64,000 bases of DNA from Cylindrotheca closterium (GCA_933822405.4 CAKOGP040002524.1:40625-104624), one strand, 5' to 3'; positions 45,201 through 55,871 are shown, counted from the stretch's first letter. Numbers and translations are program-made. The notes: a model not told the origin generated them from the letters alone.

Positions 45201-46514
45201 ATGCGAACGTTCAAAGTGATTTTCGTTGTTCTTTCCTCCCTGTTGAAGCTTTCCGAATGCTTTCAGAATAATGCTCCTGTTCTTCTTCCTAATCACAATA
45301 ACATTGAGACAATAAGGACACAGAGTGGCACACAAAGCACTTTGTTCTCAACGTCTTCTCCAAGTGAAACGTCCAAAATTGATAATGCCTACTATTCGCC
45401 AGCACAAATGCCGTCCTACATGACAGCATCCTCGTCTGGAGGCCAAAAGCGGCGCATCACGTTGACCCGATTTTTGTCGCAATACGTCAAGGATCATCCA
45501 GAATACAAAACACTCAAGAATATTTATTTGGCTGTCCAAATGGCTTGCAAGACAATCTCTCAGCTGGTCAATCGAGCTGGATTGGTCCTGGATACGACGG
45601 AGCAAGATGAAGGGAGCTCTGATTTTTCGGATGGACGGTACTACAGCATGAAACGTCTCGACAAGCTTTCCACGACCGTCATGAAGAATGCTCTCAAATT
45701 TACTGGAACCGTGCAGATGGTAGTTCCTGAAGCCAAAATGGGAAGCGAAAAGCCAGAGGAGCACCAGCCTGGGGTTCTCATTGCCTATGACAAGCATCAT
45801 CTAGCCTGTTTGGATCCAATGGACGGATCTGGCAATCAAGATGCTGGAATTTGCACAGGAACAATCTTTGGTGTCTACGATCGACCTGAACCGCTCCAAC
45901 AGGATACGTCTTCCGAAGAGGACGACCAACATCTTCTAGAAAACATTCTGCAGCCGGCTCGCAACATGCGGGCTGCCGGGTACTGTATCTATAGCAGTGC
46001 AACAGTCTTGGTGTTGACCTTGGGAGAAGGTGTCTATGGATTCACGTTGGATCCTCAAATAAATGAATTTGTACTGACGCATGAGAATGTCACCATTCCG
46101 CAGCGAGGAAATGTCTATTCTTGCAACGAGGCCCATTCCGAGGGATGGCAGAATGAAGGATGGAAGCAATATCTACGAAATCTCAAGCTTGGACTGGGAG
46201 AATCCAAGAAGCAGTATGCCCATCGATATGTAGGGAGTATGGTGGGTGATATCCATCGCACTTTACTCTATGGTGGAATCTTTGCCTATCCTTCCTGTAC
46301 GCAAAGGATGCAAGGGAATCTACAATTGTTGTACAAGACCAGTCCTCTAGCATTTGTTGTAGACCAAGCGGGAGGAAAGGCCATGGATGAAGATGGGAAT
46401 GATCTGCTGGATAAAAAGCCGGAACGGATTCACCAGAAGTCGCCATGCTTCATGGGATCGCCTAGAGACATGGACGAGCTCAACAGCTACCTAAAGAAGA
46501 AACCTTCACAATGA
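45201..46514 (+). CDS. FBP: Class I fructose-1,6-bisphosphatase-like protein, plastid-targeted
   Basis: 437 residues, single exon. N-terminus MRTFKVIFVVLSSLLKLSEC, then FQN: a signal peptide with Phe at the cleavage point, as in diatom plastid proteins. The FBPase core starts at about residue 85 (ITLTRFLSQYVKDHPEY). The metal/phosphate block reads CLDPMDGSGNQDAG (about 202-215; usual form DPLDGSSNID), keeping both Asp. The substrate-binding region has YVGSMVGDIHRTLLYGGIFA and the family's late G-G-x-A-x-D pattern (AGGKAMDEDGNDLL). The metal-ligand Glu pair upstream is less regular (GSEKPEEHQ). The expected reaction is fructose-1,6-bisphosphate to fructose-6-phosphate in the Calvin cycle; the altered motifs leave room for another sugar bisphosphate. 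Confidence 0.85.
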   Translation: MRTFKVIFVVLSSLLKLSECFQNNAPVLLPNHNNIETIRTQSGTQSTLFSTSSPSETSKIDNAYYSPAQMPSYMTASSSGGQKRRITLTRFLSQYVKDHPEYKTLKNIYLAVQMACKTISQLVNRAGLVLDTTEQDEGSSDFSDGRYYSMKRLDKLSTTVMKNALKFTGTVQMVVPEAKMGSEKPEEHQPGVLIAYDKHHLACLDPMDGSGNQDAGICTGTIFGVYDRPEPLQQDTSSEEDDQHLLENILQPARNMRAAGYCIYSSATVLVLTLGEGVYGFTLDPQINEFVLTHENVTIPQRGNVYSCNEAHSEGWQNEGWKQYLRNLKLGLGESKKQYAHRYVGSMVGDIHRTLLYGGIFAYPSCTQRMQGNLQLLYKTSPLAFVVDQAGGKAMDEDGNDLLDKKPERIHQKSPCFMGSPRDMDELNSYLKKKPSQ

Positions 46515-47955
46515 GCCATGCAAGGAGGAGGGCTCGGTTGTCTCGATGATGATGATGATGATGACAACAATAAATGTGATCGATTGAAATGAGTGGCTCT
46601 AATTATGAATTCATTCATTTATTCATTCAGCTACACGTGAATTATTACAGCAATACATTTGTGATTTGTGCAACCATGAGTACACATTGATGGGCTTTCA
46701 TATATACTACTCACAAAGTTGTCTTCGACTAAAGTGCCAATATGATAGCCATAAATCATTAATATACATTGCACAATATATGGGTTTCGTCAGTTTAATG
46801 GTAACCTACTTATTCCCATCATCAGGGTTGGGATGGGACGTTTGGATTGCCACCAGTAAATATAAGCCGACTACTGATTGACTGCCCCTACTGTAGCATT
46901 GGAAGTTCCATTATTGGTCAGCTTGTGAATGGTATTTAAAAAAATGGTGTCGATTGATACGATGAAAGTTTCTCTTCACACTCTTGTAGACTTGAAAGTG
47001 TGTGGTTTCCCGCTGTACAGTATTGTTATGTCAGCACACTTTATTTCTCTTGAATGAATTCACTGAGATGGATCATTTGGTGATACACCAAAACTAAAGA
47101 ATGGCGGCATCGTGCAAACAATATCGTTTGTCCGATTGATTTGAATCTGGTCTTCAAAGAATTTCTGTTTAGTTTCTGCAGCGTCGTCACTGTGCAACGT
47201 GTAATTCGTTCTTGCTTCTTTCAATATCAATATTGGACATACGGTGAACATGAATGATCCTGCTCATGAGGAGAGTGCTGCGCTAAGGACGAAGCAGTAC
47301 TCCTACTAAGGGCAAATCGAAGTGAGCTTACTATTAACCAATCATCGATACATTGAACCAAGGAACGCAAATAATGAGATATACAGGTAGATGATGTTTG
47401 GTGCGATTGTTGTGTTTGCTTCATTCATCATTTCATCTTTGTCATTTTTTATCAAGAGTCAAGAGTACAAGTATACCGTATAGCAGTTCAGTCACTGGTA
47501 CCGGTCTGTCCGTTGTTGCCCAGCTCATGGGAGCTTGCGGTACTGTACCTTACAGTATATCTACCGGTATGCCCAAATACCTTCGGCCTATTCGTGCATT
47601 CTCTCCTGTCACATAGCTAATTATTTAGTTGAGAACAGAAAGTGTGTGGGAGGTATGCGGTATGGTACCAGGGGTACCCTGGTACGGTACCGGGTACCTG
47701 GTACCTGGTACGCCAACAAATCTAATATCACAGATCCGAACACTGTGATCACATTTATGATGTCGTCTTCACTGTCACACGTAAAAGCCTTCGAACCCCC
47801 CATCAAGCTTCTATAAGCTTCTGTCCCGATTATGATGATGATTCAGAATGGACCCTTTCGACTTCCGAAAGGACTATTGTAGATCCATGATGACATCAAG
47901 AACATGAAAAATAATCCATACAGTACCATTGCATGCAACCACACAAAACTTTACG
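46515..47955. other. Long intergenic region with GGTACC cluster
   Basis: A GAT microsatellite lies at about 46545-46566. A dense GGTACC-type cluster is at 47659-47711 (GGTACCAGGGGTACCCTGGT then ACGGTACCGGGTACC and repeats), with TACCGGTA at 47562. No coding sequence recognised; the right end is the promoter of the methyltransferase. Confidence 0.45.
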
Positions 47956-49260
47956 ATGTGCCCACCATCAAGGATAATTCCTAGTAAGCCACCAAGGTCT
48001 TCTCCATCCATTGCAGCTCTTATCGTCTTTTCTATCATGGTATCTTCAAAAATAACAAGAATATCAGCATTTTGTCAGAAAAGATCAAGGATGCTACGTA
48101 ACTCAAAAACAAGTCGTAGGATGAGCACAATAATCATGGCGAATACGTACAGATGCCGAATACCCACAACTTCTACTTCACCAAGTCCCAGTAGACATGA
48201 AAATAAAACTTGGCAGAGGACGCATTCCAATCCAGTTTTGGTCTTGTCTCTTAGTACTCGAGATTATTCTGATGATGCAACATCCAAAATAATAGGAGAA
48301 ACGAGCACACTAATGATTCAAGCTGGAACGTCGGTCCAAGAAGCTTACAATCGTGGTGTCCAAGAACTCCAGTCGGCGAATGTGGTTGAACCAGAAGCGT
48401 CCATGCCTCAGCTACTGGCGAGTGCACTAAATTTGGATTGGGAAACTGGATATCGAACTGTCCTGCAACCACAGACGCTGAGGCAGAAATTGACCAAGGA
48501 GCAGGCCAGTACCTTGTCCAAGCTTCTCGAACGAAGGCTGAATCATGAGCCCGTTCAGTATATCTTGGGACAGTGGGACTTTTTGGATTACGTCGTGGCA
48601 ATTCGACCTCCTCTCCTTTGTCCACGACCAGAAACAGAGGAATTGGTTCAGCTGGTTGTTCAGGATGCCAAGAAGATGAGAATAGAAACTGGGAAGGAGC
48701 AGCTGAAGATCTTGGATGTTGGCTGCGGTACTGGTGTCATTGGTATTTCCTTAGTGGATCTGCTTCATGATGCCAAGGTCCATGCCATTGACATAGACCC
48801 AATTGCTGTGGAAACGAGTTTGGAGAACGCGAGACGTATTCTGAGCGAAAGCACAGTTGATAGGTACCAGTGCAGCTTGACTCCTGTGGCAGAATATTTC
48901 ATCGAGTCGGACGAGGACCCCTATGATATGCTTGTCAGCAACCCGCCGTACATTCCCACGAGTGATTATAACGATTTATCACCGGACGTCATTAACTTTG
49001 AATCCAGGGATGCCTTGGAGGCCGGAGAAGATGGATTGGCTGTGATTATAGATATCATAAAAGGCATGAGAAGATGGTGTAAGCCTGGTGCTCCCTGTTG
49101 GATGGAAGTAGATCCGACACACCCCAAGTTGATAGAAGAACTGCTGACATCGAGCGACAAGAAGGTGGCAGAATGGGGTGTTGAATTTGTTTCTTCTCAC
49201 AAGGATATGTTCGGAAAGGATCGCTTTATCAAACTACAATTTGAGGATAAGAAGGATTAA
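47956..49260 (+). CDS. prmC: PrmC/HemK-type release-factor glutamine methyltransferase, plastid-targeted
   Basis: 434 residues from the ATG at 47956. The leader has a hydrophobic segment (SPSIAALIVFSIMVSS) followed by ISAFCQKR, an ASAF-type site, so plastid import is predicted; the long basic Ser-rich stretch after it fits a transit peptide. The N-terminal helical domain is at about 120-205 (VQYILGQWDFLDY). The methyltransferase core has the SAM motif LDVGCGTGVIGISL (about residue 255), the acidic loop VHAIDIDPIAVE, and the catalytic SNPPYI (about residue 327), the signature of enzymes that methylate the Gln of the release-factor GGQ loop. The target is probably plastid release factor. Confidence 0.92.
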   Translation: MCPPSRIIPSKPPRSSPSIAALIVFSIMVSSKITRISAFCQKRSRMLRNSKTSRRMSTIIMANTYRCRIPTTSTSPSPSRHENKTWQRTHSNPVLVLSLSTRDYSDDATSKIIGETSTLMIQAGTSVQEAYNRGVQELQSANVVEPEASMPQLLASALNLDWETGYRTVLQPQTLRQKLTKEQASTLSKLLERRLNHEPVQYILGQWDFLDYVVAIRPPLLCPRPETEELVQLVVQDAKKMRIETGKEQLKILDVGCGTGVIGISLVDLLHDAKVHAIDIDPIAVETSLENARRILSESTVDRYQCSLTPVAEYFIESDEDPYDMLVSNPPYIPTSDYNDLSPDVINFESRDALEAGEDGLAVIIDIIKGMRRWCKPGAPCWMEVDPTHPKLIEELLTSSDKKVAEWGVEFVSSHKDMFGKDRFIKLQFEDKKD

Positions 49261-49644
49261 AGTATTATTGGATTACAGTGGTATAATATGCTACCATTTC
49301 ATGTATAGCCGCCGGCATCGTTGTCGATTGATAAACCGTCGGAAAGGATAACCCTGGTCCTCGGATCCTCCATTTATATCCTTCCCAAGTGACGTACAAT
49401 TCTGACATCATTTGTGAAAACATCAAGGAAATAAAATAAGTGGGAGAGATTGATTCCGCACAATAATAATATTATTATACTGAATATTGATATATAGCGA
49501 GACACCTATTATATACATCATCACACTTGTAATCGTGTCAGAGACCTTCAGTTGACACCCCACTGATGGACCGAAGGGATCATTAAAAACACGAGAAAGG
49601 AGAAATAACCAGCTTACTACACATTGAACACCCACATCCACATC
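49261..49644. other. Intergenic, nothing recognised
   Basis: AT-rich gap between the methyltransferase and the DedA-type gene; it should hold the latter's promoter. No motif seen. Confidence 0.4.
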
Positions 49645-50730
49645 ATGATCTCTACTGCTTGTCGGAGAAGAATACGATCAGTGGCATTGCTTATTATTTG
49701 CATAGTTGGCACTTGTGCAACGAACGCCTTTGTCTTTCCAAAGTCCACCAGCAGTAACCTCGTAAGGAATCAAGACAGCACGGTCATCGCCAACCATTTG
49801 GAGAAATATTCAGCAGCCAGCAATACGCGACTATCATCAACGCTTCCCCAAACGATTTCACAGCTGTCGAATCCAGCTTCAGCGTTCACTCAAATGACAA
49901 GCAGTGTGCAAGGAATCCCAGCAATTGCATACTTTCTTGTATTGTGTTCAGCAGGATTTGGTGTTCCAGTCAGTGAGGATCTCCTTTGTATATTTGCTGG
50001 CACTATGCTTCCAATTGCAAAGATTCAAAGTCCAGCACGACGAATCAGATTGATAACGGCATTATATCTTGGTGTGGTGATTAGTGATTTGATTACCTTT
50101 TCAATTGGCCGAATGATGAAAGTTGGTCTCTTGGAGCCATTGCGAAATCGAATGAGTCTTGGTGAGGAGCAGCCAATAACTTCTGACAAAGAGGGCGTAA
50201 TAGGTGCTGTGACCAGCACCGGAAGCAATGGAGAAGTCAAATTGGGCAAGAGGGATCGAGTGCTTCAAAAGTTAGAATCTGTTGGTGATTGGGCAGGCTT
50301 CTATGCTCGCATGTCGGTTGGATTTCGCCCGTAAGTCCACTGGTGTTGTGTTGTCTCGCGCTTAGTTTTGTTGAAACTAGGTTCGTTCTCATATTGTCGC
50401 ATCTTCAGCGCAATGATGATCCTCGCTGGATTCTCGGGAAACGTATCCTTTACCAAGTATACTCTGGGTACAGCAGGTGGAGCTGTCATTAGTCTGGCAG
50501 CACAGTTGTTGCTGGGGTATTCCATGCGGCACAAGCCCTCCGATATTCTGGCACTTTCGTCAAAGCTATTGGTCGTGGCTCCTGCTGTTCTCATTAGCGG
50601 ATTTGCAATCTTTTTGATTCGGCAAGGAAATTCAAAAAAGTTTCCGACACTGGGCACGGAGGAAGCCACTACTACTACTAGCACAACTACTACCATCGAC
50701 AAACGGACTTCGACAACCAAGCGACAATGA
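49645..50730 (+). CDS. DedA/VTT-domain membrane protein, probably plastid-targeted
   Basis: Two exons (49645-50330, 50409-50730) close to 335 residues. N-terminus has a hydrophobic signal (VALLIICIVGTCATNAFVFP) with Ala | Phe at the cleavage point. The DedA signature lies at about 100-125 (AGFGVPVSEDLLCIFAGTML), followed by a membrane stretch (LITALYLGVVISDLITFSIG) and, over the splice, MSVGFRPAMMILAGFSGN, which matches the conserved R-x3-P-G-type region of the family. Two more spans follow, then a Thr-rich tail. DedA proteins are lipid or transport-linked membrane proteins; VTT relatives act as phospholipid scramblases. The exact role here is unknown. Confidence 0.82.
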
Positions 50731-51229
50731 GCTCATGTTTTCGCTGGAAATATCATGAATATACATGATTCTTCTTGAATGACAATGCTCCTTTCTAATG
50801 ACCTTCATCAGGAGTGTTGTGCTATCTAAACCCACCCCCGCTTTGGTTTAGTATTTTAACTTCTCATGATAAGGTGCATTATCATGGCACATACTTCACA
50901 TACAATTCTCTGTTCGACCTACGACTATCCTAGCAAATTGCATACTTTAGATTTTGCTAACACCGTAATCAAATTATCGCACTACTCTACTAGAGTATAC
51001 CGCTAGTGAGATACTAGGAACTGGTATATTATTACCGCACCGTATGTACGAAAACGACTACTTCGAGTAAACGAACGAAACAAAACCAAAGACGATCGAT
51101 GCGATGAGAGTGATATGACAGATGAAGAGAATGATGATGTGATGAGACACAACAGGACACCTTCATGACCGATTTCCTTTTGTTCCACTGCTATTGCCAC
51201 TCATCTGTCACCGTCTATTTGTACCGATA
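50731..51229. other. Intergenic, nothing recognised
   Basis: Gap upstream of the duplicated-domain gene. No repeat, RNA gene or coding sequence recognised. Confidence 0.4.
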
Positions 51230-53740
51230 ATGAATCTGAAAACCTTGAAACGGCTACAATGGCTGCTCTTTTTGGGTTTCATATCGTCACTTGCTTCACT
51301 TGTAATTTCATCTTTTCATCATGAAGAAGGGGAACACCCTCATTCAGATTCTCTAATACGGGGCGCTCTTCCTTCGAAATCAGAATTTGCCTCTTCCGCT
51401 GTGCGAAGAGGGTCGATCACGATGGATAAAGGAGTCGTCTCGGCAGAAATAAAAGCAAATGACAGGTCTGGCATCGAAGATTCTTCTGAGGATGACGATT
51501 CTGAATCGTCAGAGGAACAAGTGAAGAAGCGTGGACCCTTTTCTCCAGGTCGTTGCGCCTTATGCTTCTTTGGGCTGCCTCGATCTTATGAAAGTGTCGT
51601 CTTGCCTACTATTGAAAAAAACATTCTTCGACCCAATGCGAAATATAGATGCGATGTTTTTGTACATTTCTTTGATCAGGCAACGGAGGCGGCAGGACGA
51701 TACAACGATGGCGGGAAGATTGATCCATCTCACATCTACTTTTTGGATGGATCAGTGCGAAAAGTATACGATGAATTCAATCAAGCTAGAATGAACCGAT
51801 CCTCCATGCTTCCCGCAGTTGTTCAGTTTGTCAATGACACGGACGACACTTTTATCACAGCACGGAGACACCAGCTGAAAAAGTATCACAATTCTCGAAA
51901 TGAGCAAGGGAACCAAATCTACTTTCCGTGGAAGAGCAACTGGAAGAACTCATCCATGGACAATATGATCAAACAGTGGCATTCAATCAATGCATCCTTT
52001 TCGCTGATGGAATCGTACGGTCAGTCGCATTCTGTGAGATATGAGAGAGTGGCCATGCTGCGGAACGATGTGCTGTATGTGACGCCGATCGATATCTATT
52101 TATTGGACAACTTGAACAAGACTATTGACTATGACAACAGTCACTTTGTGATGCCTCCATTCTGTCGGTATCCAGTCAATGACCGTATGATATATGGGCC
52201 ATATGGGGCTGTGCGGATATGGGCCACGCAACGATTTGATTTGATCGAACACCGAGTACGACAAGCCAAGGACGAAGGATACGAGATGCACTCGGAGAGG
52301 TTTTTGGACTCGACTGTGCTGCCTACCATGGAAGCCTTGGGATATCATCGACACATGAATCCCGATGTATGCTTTGTGCGGACGCGAACGAATGGAATCG
52401 TGATGGTGAATGATTGTTTTGCCGCTGGTGTGACGAGAGGACTTGTAAAGGAGAACCGTCGTGATATCATAATACAAGCTTTAGGTCGCAAGTGTTCAAA
52501 AGAAATCACCGATCGAGATGATAACACCGTCTTTTACTTGGATTGTGACAATGTTGGCGAATCTACGCAGCTCTCCAAATCTGAATCCCAAGATGAGTCA
52601 GTAGCGTCAAACGATGCTAGTGTGGAAACATGGAAGACGCAGAATCGACAAATGGTGGACGACTCCACCGAATCTTCACAGGATGACGATTCTGAATCGT
52701 CAGAGGAACAAGTGAAGAAGCGTGGACCCTTTTCTCCAGGTCGTTGCGCCTTATGCTTCTTTGGGCTGCCTCGATCTTATGAAAGTGTCGTCTTGCCTAC
52801 TATTGAAAAAAACATTCTTCGACCCAATGCGAAATATAGATGCGATGTTTTTGTACATTTCTTTGATCAGGCAACGGAGGCGGCAGGACGATACAACGAT
52901 GGCGGGAAGATTGATCCATCTCACATCTACTTTTTGGATGGATCAGTGCGAAAAGTATACGATGAATTCAATCAAGCTAGAATGAACCGATCCTCCATGC
53001 TTCCCGCAGTTGTTCAGTTTGTCAATGACACGGACGACACTTTTATCACAGCACGGAGACACCAGCTGAAAAAGTATCACAATTCTCGAAATGAGCAAGG
53101 GAACCAAATCTACTTTCCGTGGAAGAGCAACTGGAAGAACTCATCCATGGACAATATGATCAAACAGTGGCATTCAATCAATGCATCCTTTTCGCTGATG
53201 GAATCGTACGGTCAGTCGCATTCTGTGAGATATGAGAGAGTGGCCATGCTGCGGAACGATGTGCTGTATGTGACGCCGATCGATATCTATTTATTGGACA
53301 ACTTGAACAAGACTATTGACTATGACAACAGTCACTTTGTGATGCCTCCATTCTGTCGGTATCCAGTCAATGACCGTATGATATATGGGCCATATGGGGC
53401 TGTGCGGATATGGGCCACGCAACGATTTGATTTGATCGAACACCGAGTACGACAAGCCAAGGACGAAGGATACGAGATGCACTCGGAGAGGTTTTTGGAC
53501 TCGACTGTGCTGCCTACCATGGAAGCCTTGGGATATCATCGACACATGAATCCCGATGTATGCTTTGTGCGGACGCGAACGAATGGAATCGTGATGGTGA
53601 ATGATTGTTTTGCCGCTGGTGTGACGAGAGGACTTGTAAAGGAGAACCGTCGTGATATCATAATACAAGCTTTAGGTCGAAATTGCTCGGAGGAGATTAC
53701 GGATAAGGACGACAACACAGTATTCTACCTGAAATGCTAA
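51230..53740 (+). CDS. Secretory-pathway unknown protein with two near-identical domains
   Basis: 836 residues, single exon. An N-terminal hydrophobic anchor (LQWLLFLGFISSLASLVISS) suggests a type II membrane or secreted protein. Then come two copies of one domain of about 345 residues, each starting with an acidic DDDSESSEEQ stretch, then GRCALCFFGLPRSYESVVLP, a DVFVHFFDQ strand, a middle with several Asn-Xxx-Ser/Thr sites, and MLRNDVLYVTPIDIYLLDN. They end in diverged C-termini (KCSKEITDRDDNTVFYLDCD against NCSEEITDKDDNTVFYLKC). The fold looks like a nucleotide-sugar-type glycosyltransferase, and the family is one I associate with diatoms, but no DxD-type site is certain. The two cores are identical at DNA level over about 1 kb. 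Confidence 0.75.
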   Translation: MNLKTLKRLQWLLFLGFISSLASLVISSFHHEEGEHPHSDSLIRGALPSKSEFASSAVRRGSITMDKGVVSAEIKANDRSGIEDSSEDDDSESSEEQVKKRGPFSPGRCALCFFGLPRSYESVVLPTIEKNILRPNAKYRCDVFVHFFDQATEAAGRYNDGGKIDPSHIYFLDGSVRKVYDEFNQARMNRSSMLPAVVQFVNDTDDTFITARRHQLKKYHNSRNEQGNQIYFPWKSNWKNSSMDNMIKQWHSINASFSLMESYGQSHSVRYERVAMLRNDVLYVTPIDIYLLDNLNKTIDYDNSHFVMPPFCRYPVNDRMIYGPYGAVRIWATQRFDLIEHRVRQAKDEGYEMHSERFLDSTVLPTMEALGYHRHMNPDVCFVRTRTNGIVMVNDCFAAGVTRGLVKENRRDIIIQALGRKCSKEITDRDDNTVFYLDCDNVGESTQLSKSESQDESVASNDASVETWKTQNRQMVDDSTESSQDDDSESSEEQVKKRGPFSPGRCALCFFGLPRSYESVVLPTIEKNILRPNAKYRCDVFVHFFDQATEAAGRYNDGGKIDPSHIYFLDGSVRKVYDEFNQARMNRSSMLPAVVQFVNDTDDTFITARRHQLKKYHNSRNEQGNQIYFPWKSNWKNSSMDNMIKQWHSINASFSLMESYGQSHSVRYERVAMLRNDVLYVTPIDIYLLDNLNKTIDYDNSHFVMPPFCRYPVNDRMIYGPYGAVRIWATQRFDLIEHRVRQAKDEGYEMHSERFLDSTVLPTMEALGYHRHMNPDVCFVRTRTNGIVMVNDCFAAGVTRGLVKENRRDIIIQALGRNCSEEITDKDDNTVFYLKC
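51489..52488. repeat. Copy 1 of a 1,000-bp perfect direct repeat
   Basis: I saw no difference from 52680-53679 in about 1,000 bases. The borders are abrupt: to the left AGGATGACGATT is shared but bases before differ, and to the right identity stops at TTAGGTCG. Flanks on both sides are still related, but diverged. Confidence 0.85.
52680..53679. repeat. Copy 2 of a 1,000-bp perfect direct repeat
   Basis: Partner of 51489-52488, offset exactly 1,191 bp, which is a multiple of three, so both copies are read in the same frame of one protein. Confidence 0.85.
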
Positions 53741-54128
53741 AAATGCAAATGAACAATAGGTCCGTATGTAAAGTTCTAGCTGTGATAGCACACAATCTCT
53801 GAAGATGGTATACCGGTACAGAGCAAATTATTTTCACCCCTACAATATGCCCCCTTTGGAACACAGTATAATGTCAGTCCCCCAATGTATAGGAAAACAA
53901 ATGACAGGCACGCATATAATATCATCATCATCGAATACAAACATAATACCACATGAAGATAGACCTCGCTTTTTATTGCGAATCATCTTCACATCCTACA
54001 TTGGAACCAGACGAAGTACGAAAGGAGGAAGGGGAAAGGAAGGAGAACAATCCACATACATCACCACTAGGAGGTTCGATTCACTCAGCCTGAGATTCGC
54101 TATTGCGAGTCGATTGATTTGGCGCAAC
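53741..54128. other. Intergenic / 5' region of the next gene
   Basis: An open frame runs through here into the downstream gene from an ATG at 53805, but its translation is basic and not signal-like, so I read this as 5' UTR and promoter. TACCGGTA lies at 53811-53818. Confidence 0.45.
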
Positions 54129-55871
54129 ATGAGCTTGACTTCTAATTTGACATATGCGCTCGTTTTTGCATGTCTCATTGCCCAATTAATGCTGACTTAT
54201 CGAATGCCGATTGGTCCGAATAATTCACAATCTTTGGACATTGAAGCGAAGTCACTGAGTGCGAGCAAATGCCACACTGAAAATACTGCAAGATTCGAAG
54301 ATGACAATCAGAAATTACCGAATACCATCTTTCTGGATCCTCACCAGCCGTACCAACATCCTTTGACGAACGATCATTTGCTTGGTAAATATTCAAAACA
54401 CGAGGGCCATGAAATGGACGTGGTGGTCATGGCGGCGCATCCTGATGCCACGCTGGCTGCTTGCATTCACAATCTGTATCACTTGAATGGTTTTCGTCGA
54501 TTCATTTTTGTTGTCAACGATGCAGCAGACAGTTGTCCGACGATCTTCGATCTGATGCCACAGCACGACACCGACGAGTCTCCAAGAAAGCATCACTGTC
54601 TTCAGCACACTAGCTTTTACACTAAAGCGGAACTCAAGTATTTATTTGACCCAAATGGACCATACGCAGCAATCATCGAAGGACCCCCTGAACTCATCTT
54701 TCGGAATGGCCAATACGTAAAGAATCCTCGAATGGGCTGGTACCTACAGCAATTTAGCAAGCTCATGATTCCTCGGCTGATACCGGATTTATCGGAACAC
54801 TTTCTAACTATCGACGGAGACATTATGTTTACTAGACCAAAGCAGTTTGTCGTTGCCGGATCCAACTCCTCAGATCCACCAAAATACGTCATTCCAAAAA
54901 CCAGAATACCTCCTTTGCAATGGAGTCGATTTGTGAATCTTACCTTTCCCGATCTGGAAGCTAAAAAGAGCAATTCAGAAAATAACTACGTCGTTGGTTG
55001 GATGATGTTTGACCGCGACGTCACGGAAGATATCATTGCGGCAATTAACAAGATTTTGAGTCGAAAGGGATATCCAGGATCCTTTCCATTTAATGTATTG
55101 CGGGTTGGCGAAGAGCTCATCAAAACCAATGAATACTTTTCGGAGTATTACACTTACGGACTCTTTGCGCTGAATCACACCAAACCCCACGTTCCGAATT
55201 ACCACGGGAGACCACTGCGGAACACTGGAATTCTTGACTCTTGCATTTTGAAGCAAAGTGCTTACACGGAGGCACAGGAAAGCGAGAAACGACCGCCTTG
55301 GGCCATTTGGGAAGAGCACAAGTACCTCAGTCAGAGTGCATGTGTCGAACCTGATAGCGTGTTCAAATTTACTACGATTGGAATCATACACGATCAAGAA
55401 AAGAAGGACGAGACAAGTAAATTTCTCTTGGATCTTTCCAGCAGGCTAAGCAAACTCGGAATGGACGTTATTGTCAGTAATGATCAGAACGCAGAAAGTC
55501 TTGACAAGCTGTGGAACGCGTCACAGGTTGTACTTGCCGAAACGACCACATTCTCCAGTCATGGTGCAGTATTGGAAGGGAAGAAAAGGGGAAATCGATT
55601 GGCCTTCATCGAATACAGGAAGGAATCATCATCAAGTGCTAAGGATGTCCAGAATAATGGCTCAATTGGTCGTATCAACAGACACGCATGCACCACCATT
55701 TTCTCATCGCGGTCCTCCTTCACAAGTATAATAATGGACTCTGGAGAAGACTACCAGAATCCAATACTCATTCCGACTACGACGCCTGAAAAGATGGACG
55801 AATTGACAAGGGAATATCTGTCCATCATGCGATGGTGCTTCTACATGAGACACAATCTACCAGAGCCATAG
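54129..55871 (+). CDS. DUF6492-like putative glycosyltransferase, type II membrane protein
   Basis: 580 residues from the ATG at 54129, chosen because it opens a signal anchor (NLTYALVFACLIAQLMLTY). The core (about 90-400) begins MDVVVMAAHPDATLAACIHN, has FRRFIFVVND and then FLTIDGDIMFTRP, a strand followed by an Asp-Gly-Asp motif typical of metal-binding in nucleotide-sugar transferases. Further conserved-looking pieces are GWYLQQFSKLMI and TGILDSCIL. The overall pattern is like DUF6492-type proteins. A Golgi or ER glycan-building role is likely but not proven. Its neighbour upstream may also be a glycan-related enzyme; the two do not look like duplicates. Confidence 0.65.
   Translation: MSLTSNLTYALVFACLIAQLMLTYRMPIGPNNSQSLDIEAKSLSASKCHTENTARFEDDNQKLPNTIFLDPHQPYQHPLTNDHLLGKYSKHEGHEMDVVVMAAHPDATLAACIHNLYHLNGFRRFIFVVNDAADSCPTIFDLMPQHDTDESPRKHHCLQHTSFYTKAELKYLFDPNGPYAAIIEGPPELIFRNGQYVKNPRMGWYLQQFSKLMIPRLIPDLSEHFLTIDGDIMFTRPKQFVVAGSNSSDPPKYVIPKTRIPPLQWSRFVNLTFPDLEAKKSNSENNYVVGWMMFDRDVTEDIIAAINKILSRKGYPGSFPFNVLRVGEELIKTNEYFSEYYTYGLFALNHTKPHVPNYHGRPLRNTGILDSCILKQSAYTEAQESEKRPPWAIWEEHKYLSQSACVEPDSVFKFTTIGIIHDQEKKDETSKFLLDLSSRLSKLGMDVIVSNDQNAESLDKLWNASQVVLAETTTFSSHGAVLEGKKRGNRLAFIEYRKESSSSAKDVQNNGSIGRINRHACTTIFSSRSSFTSIIMDSGEDYQNPILIPTTTPEKMDELTREYLSIMRWCFYMRHNLPEP

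Noticed and set aside
52100..52477. Minus-strand 125-codon frame repeated at 53291-53668
   Set aside because: Antisense shadow of the duplicated domain; its repetition only reflects the DNA repeat.
53805..54128. N-terminal extension of the DUF6492-like protein
   Set aside because: The translation is basic and low-quality, and starting at 54129 places a signal anchor at the N-terminus as expected.
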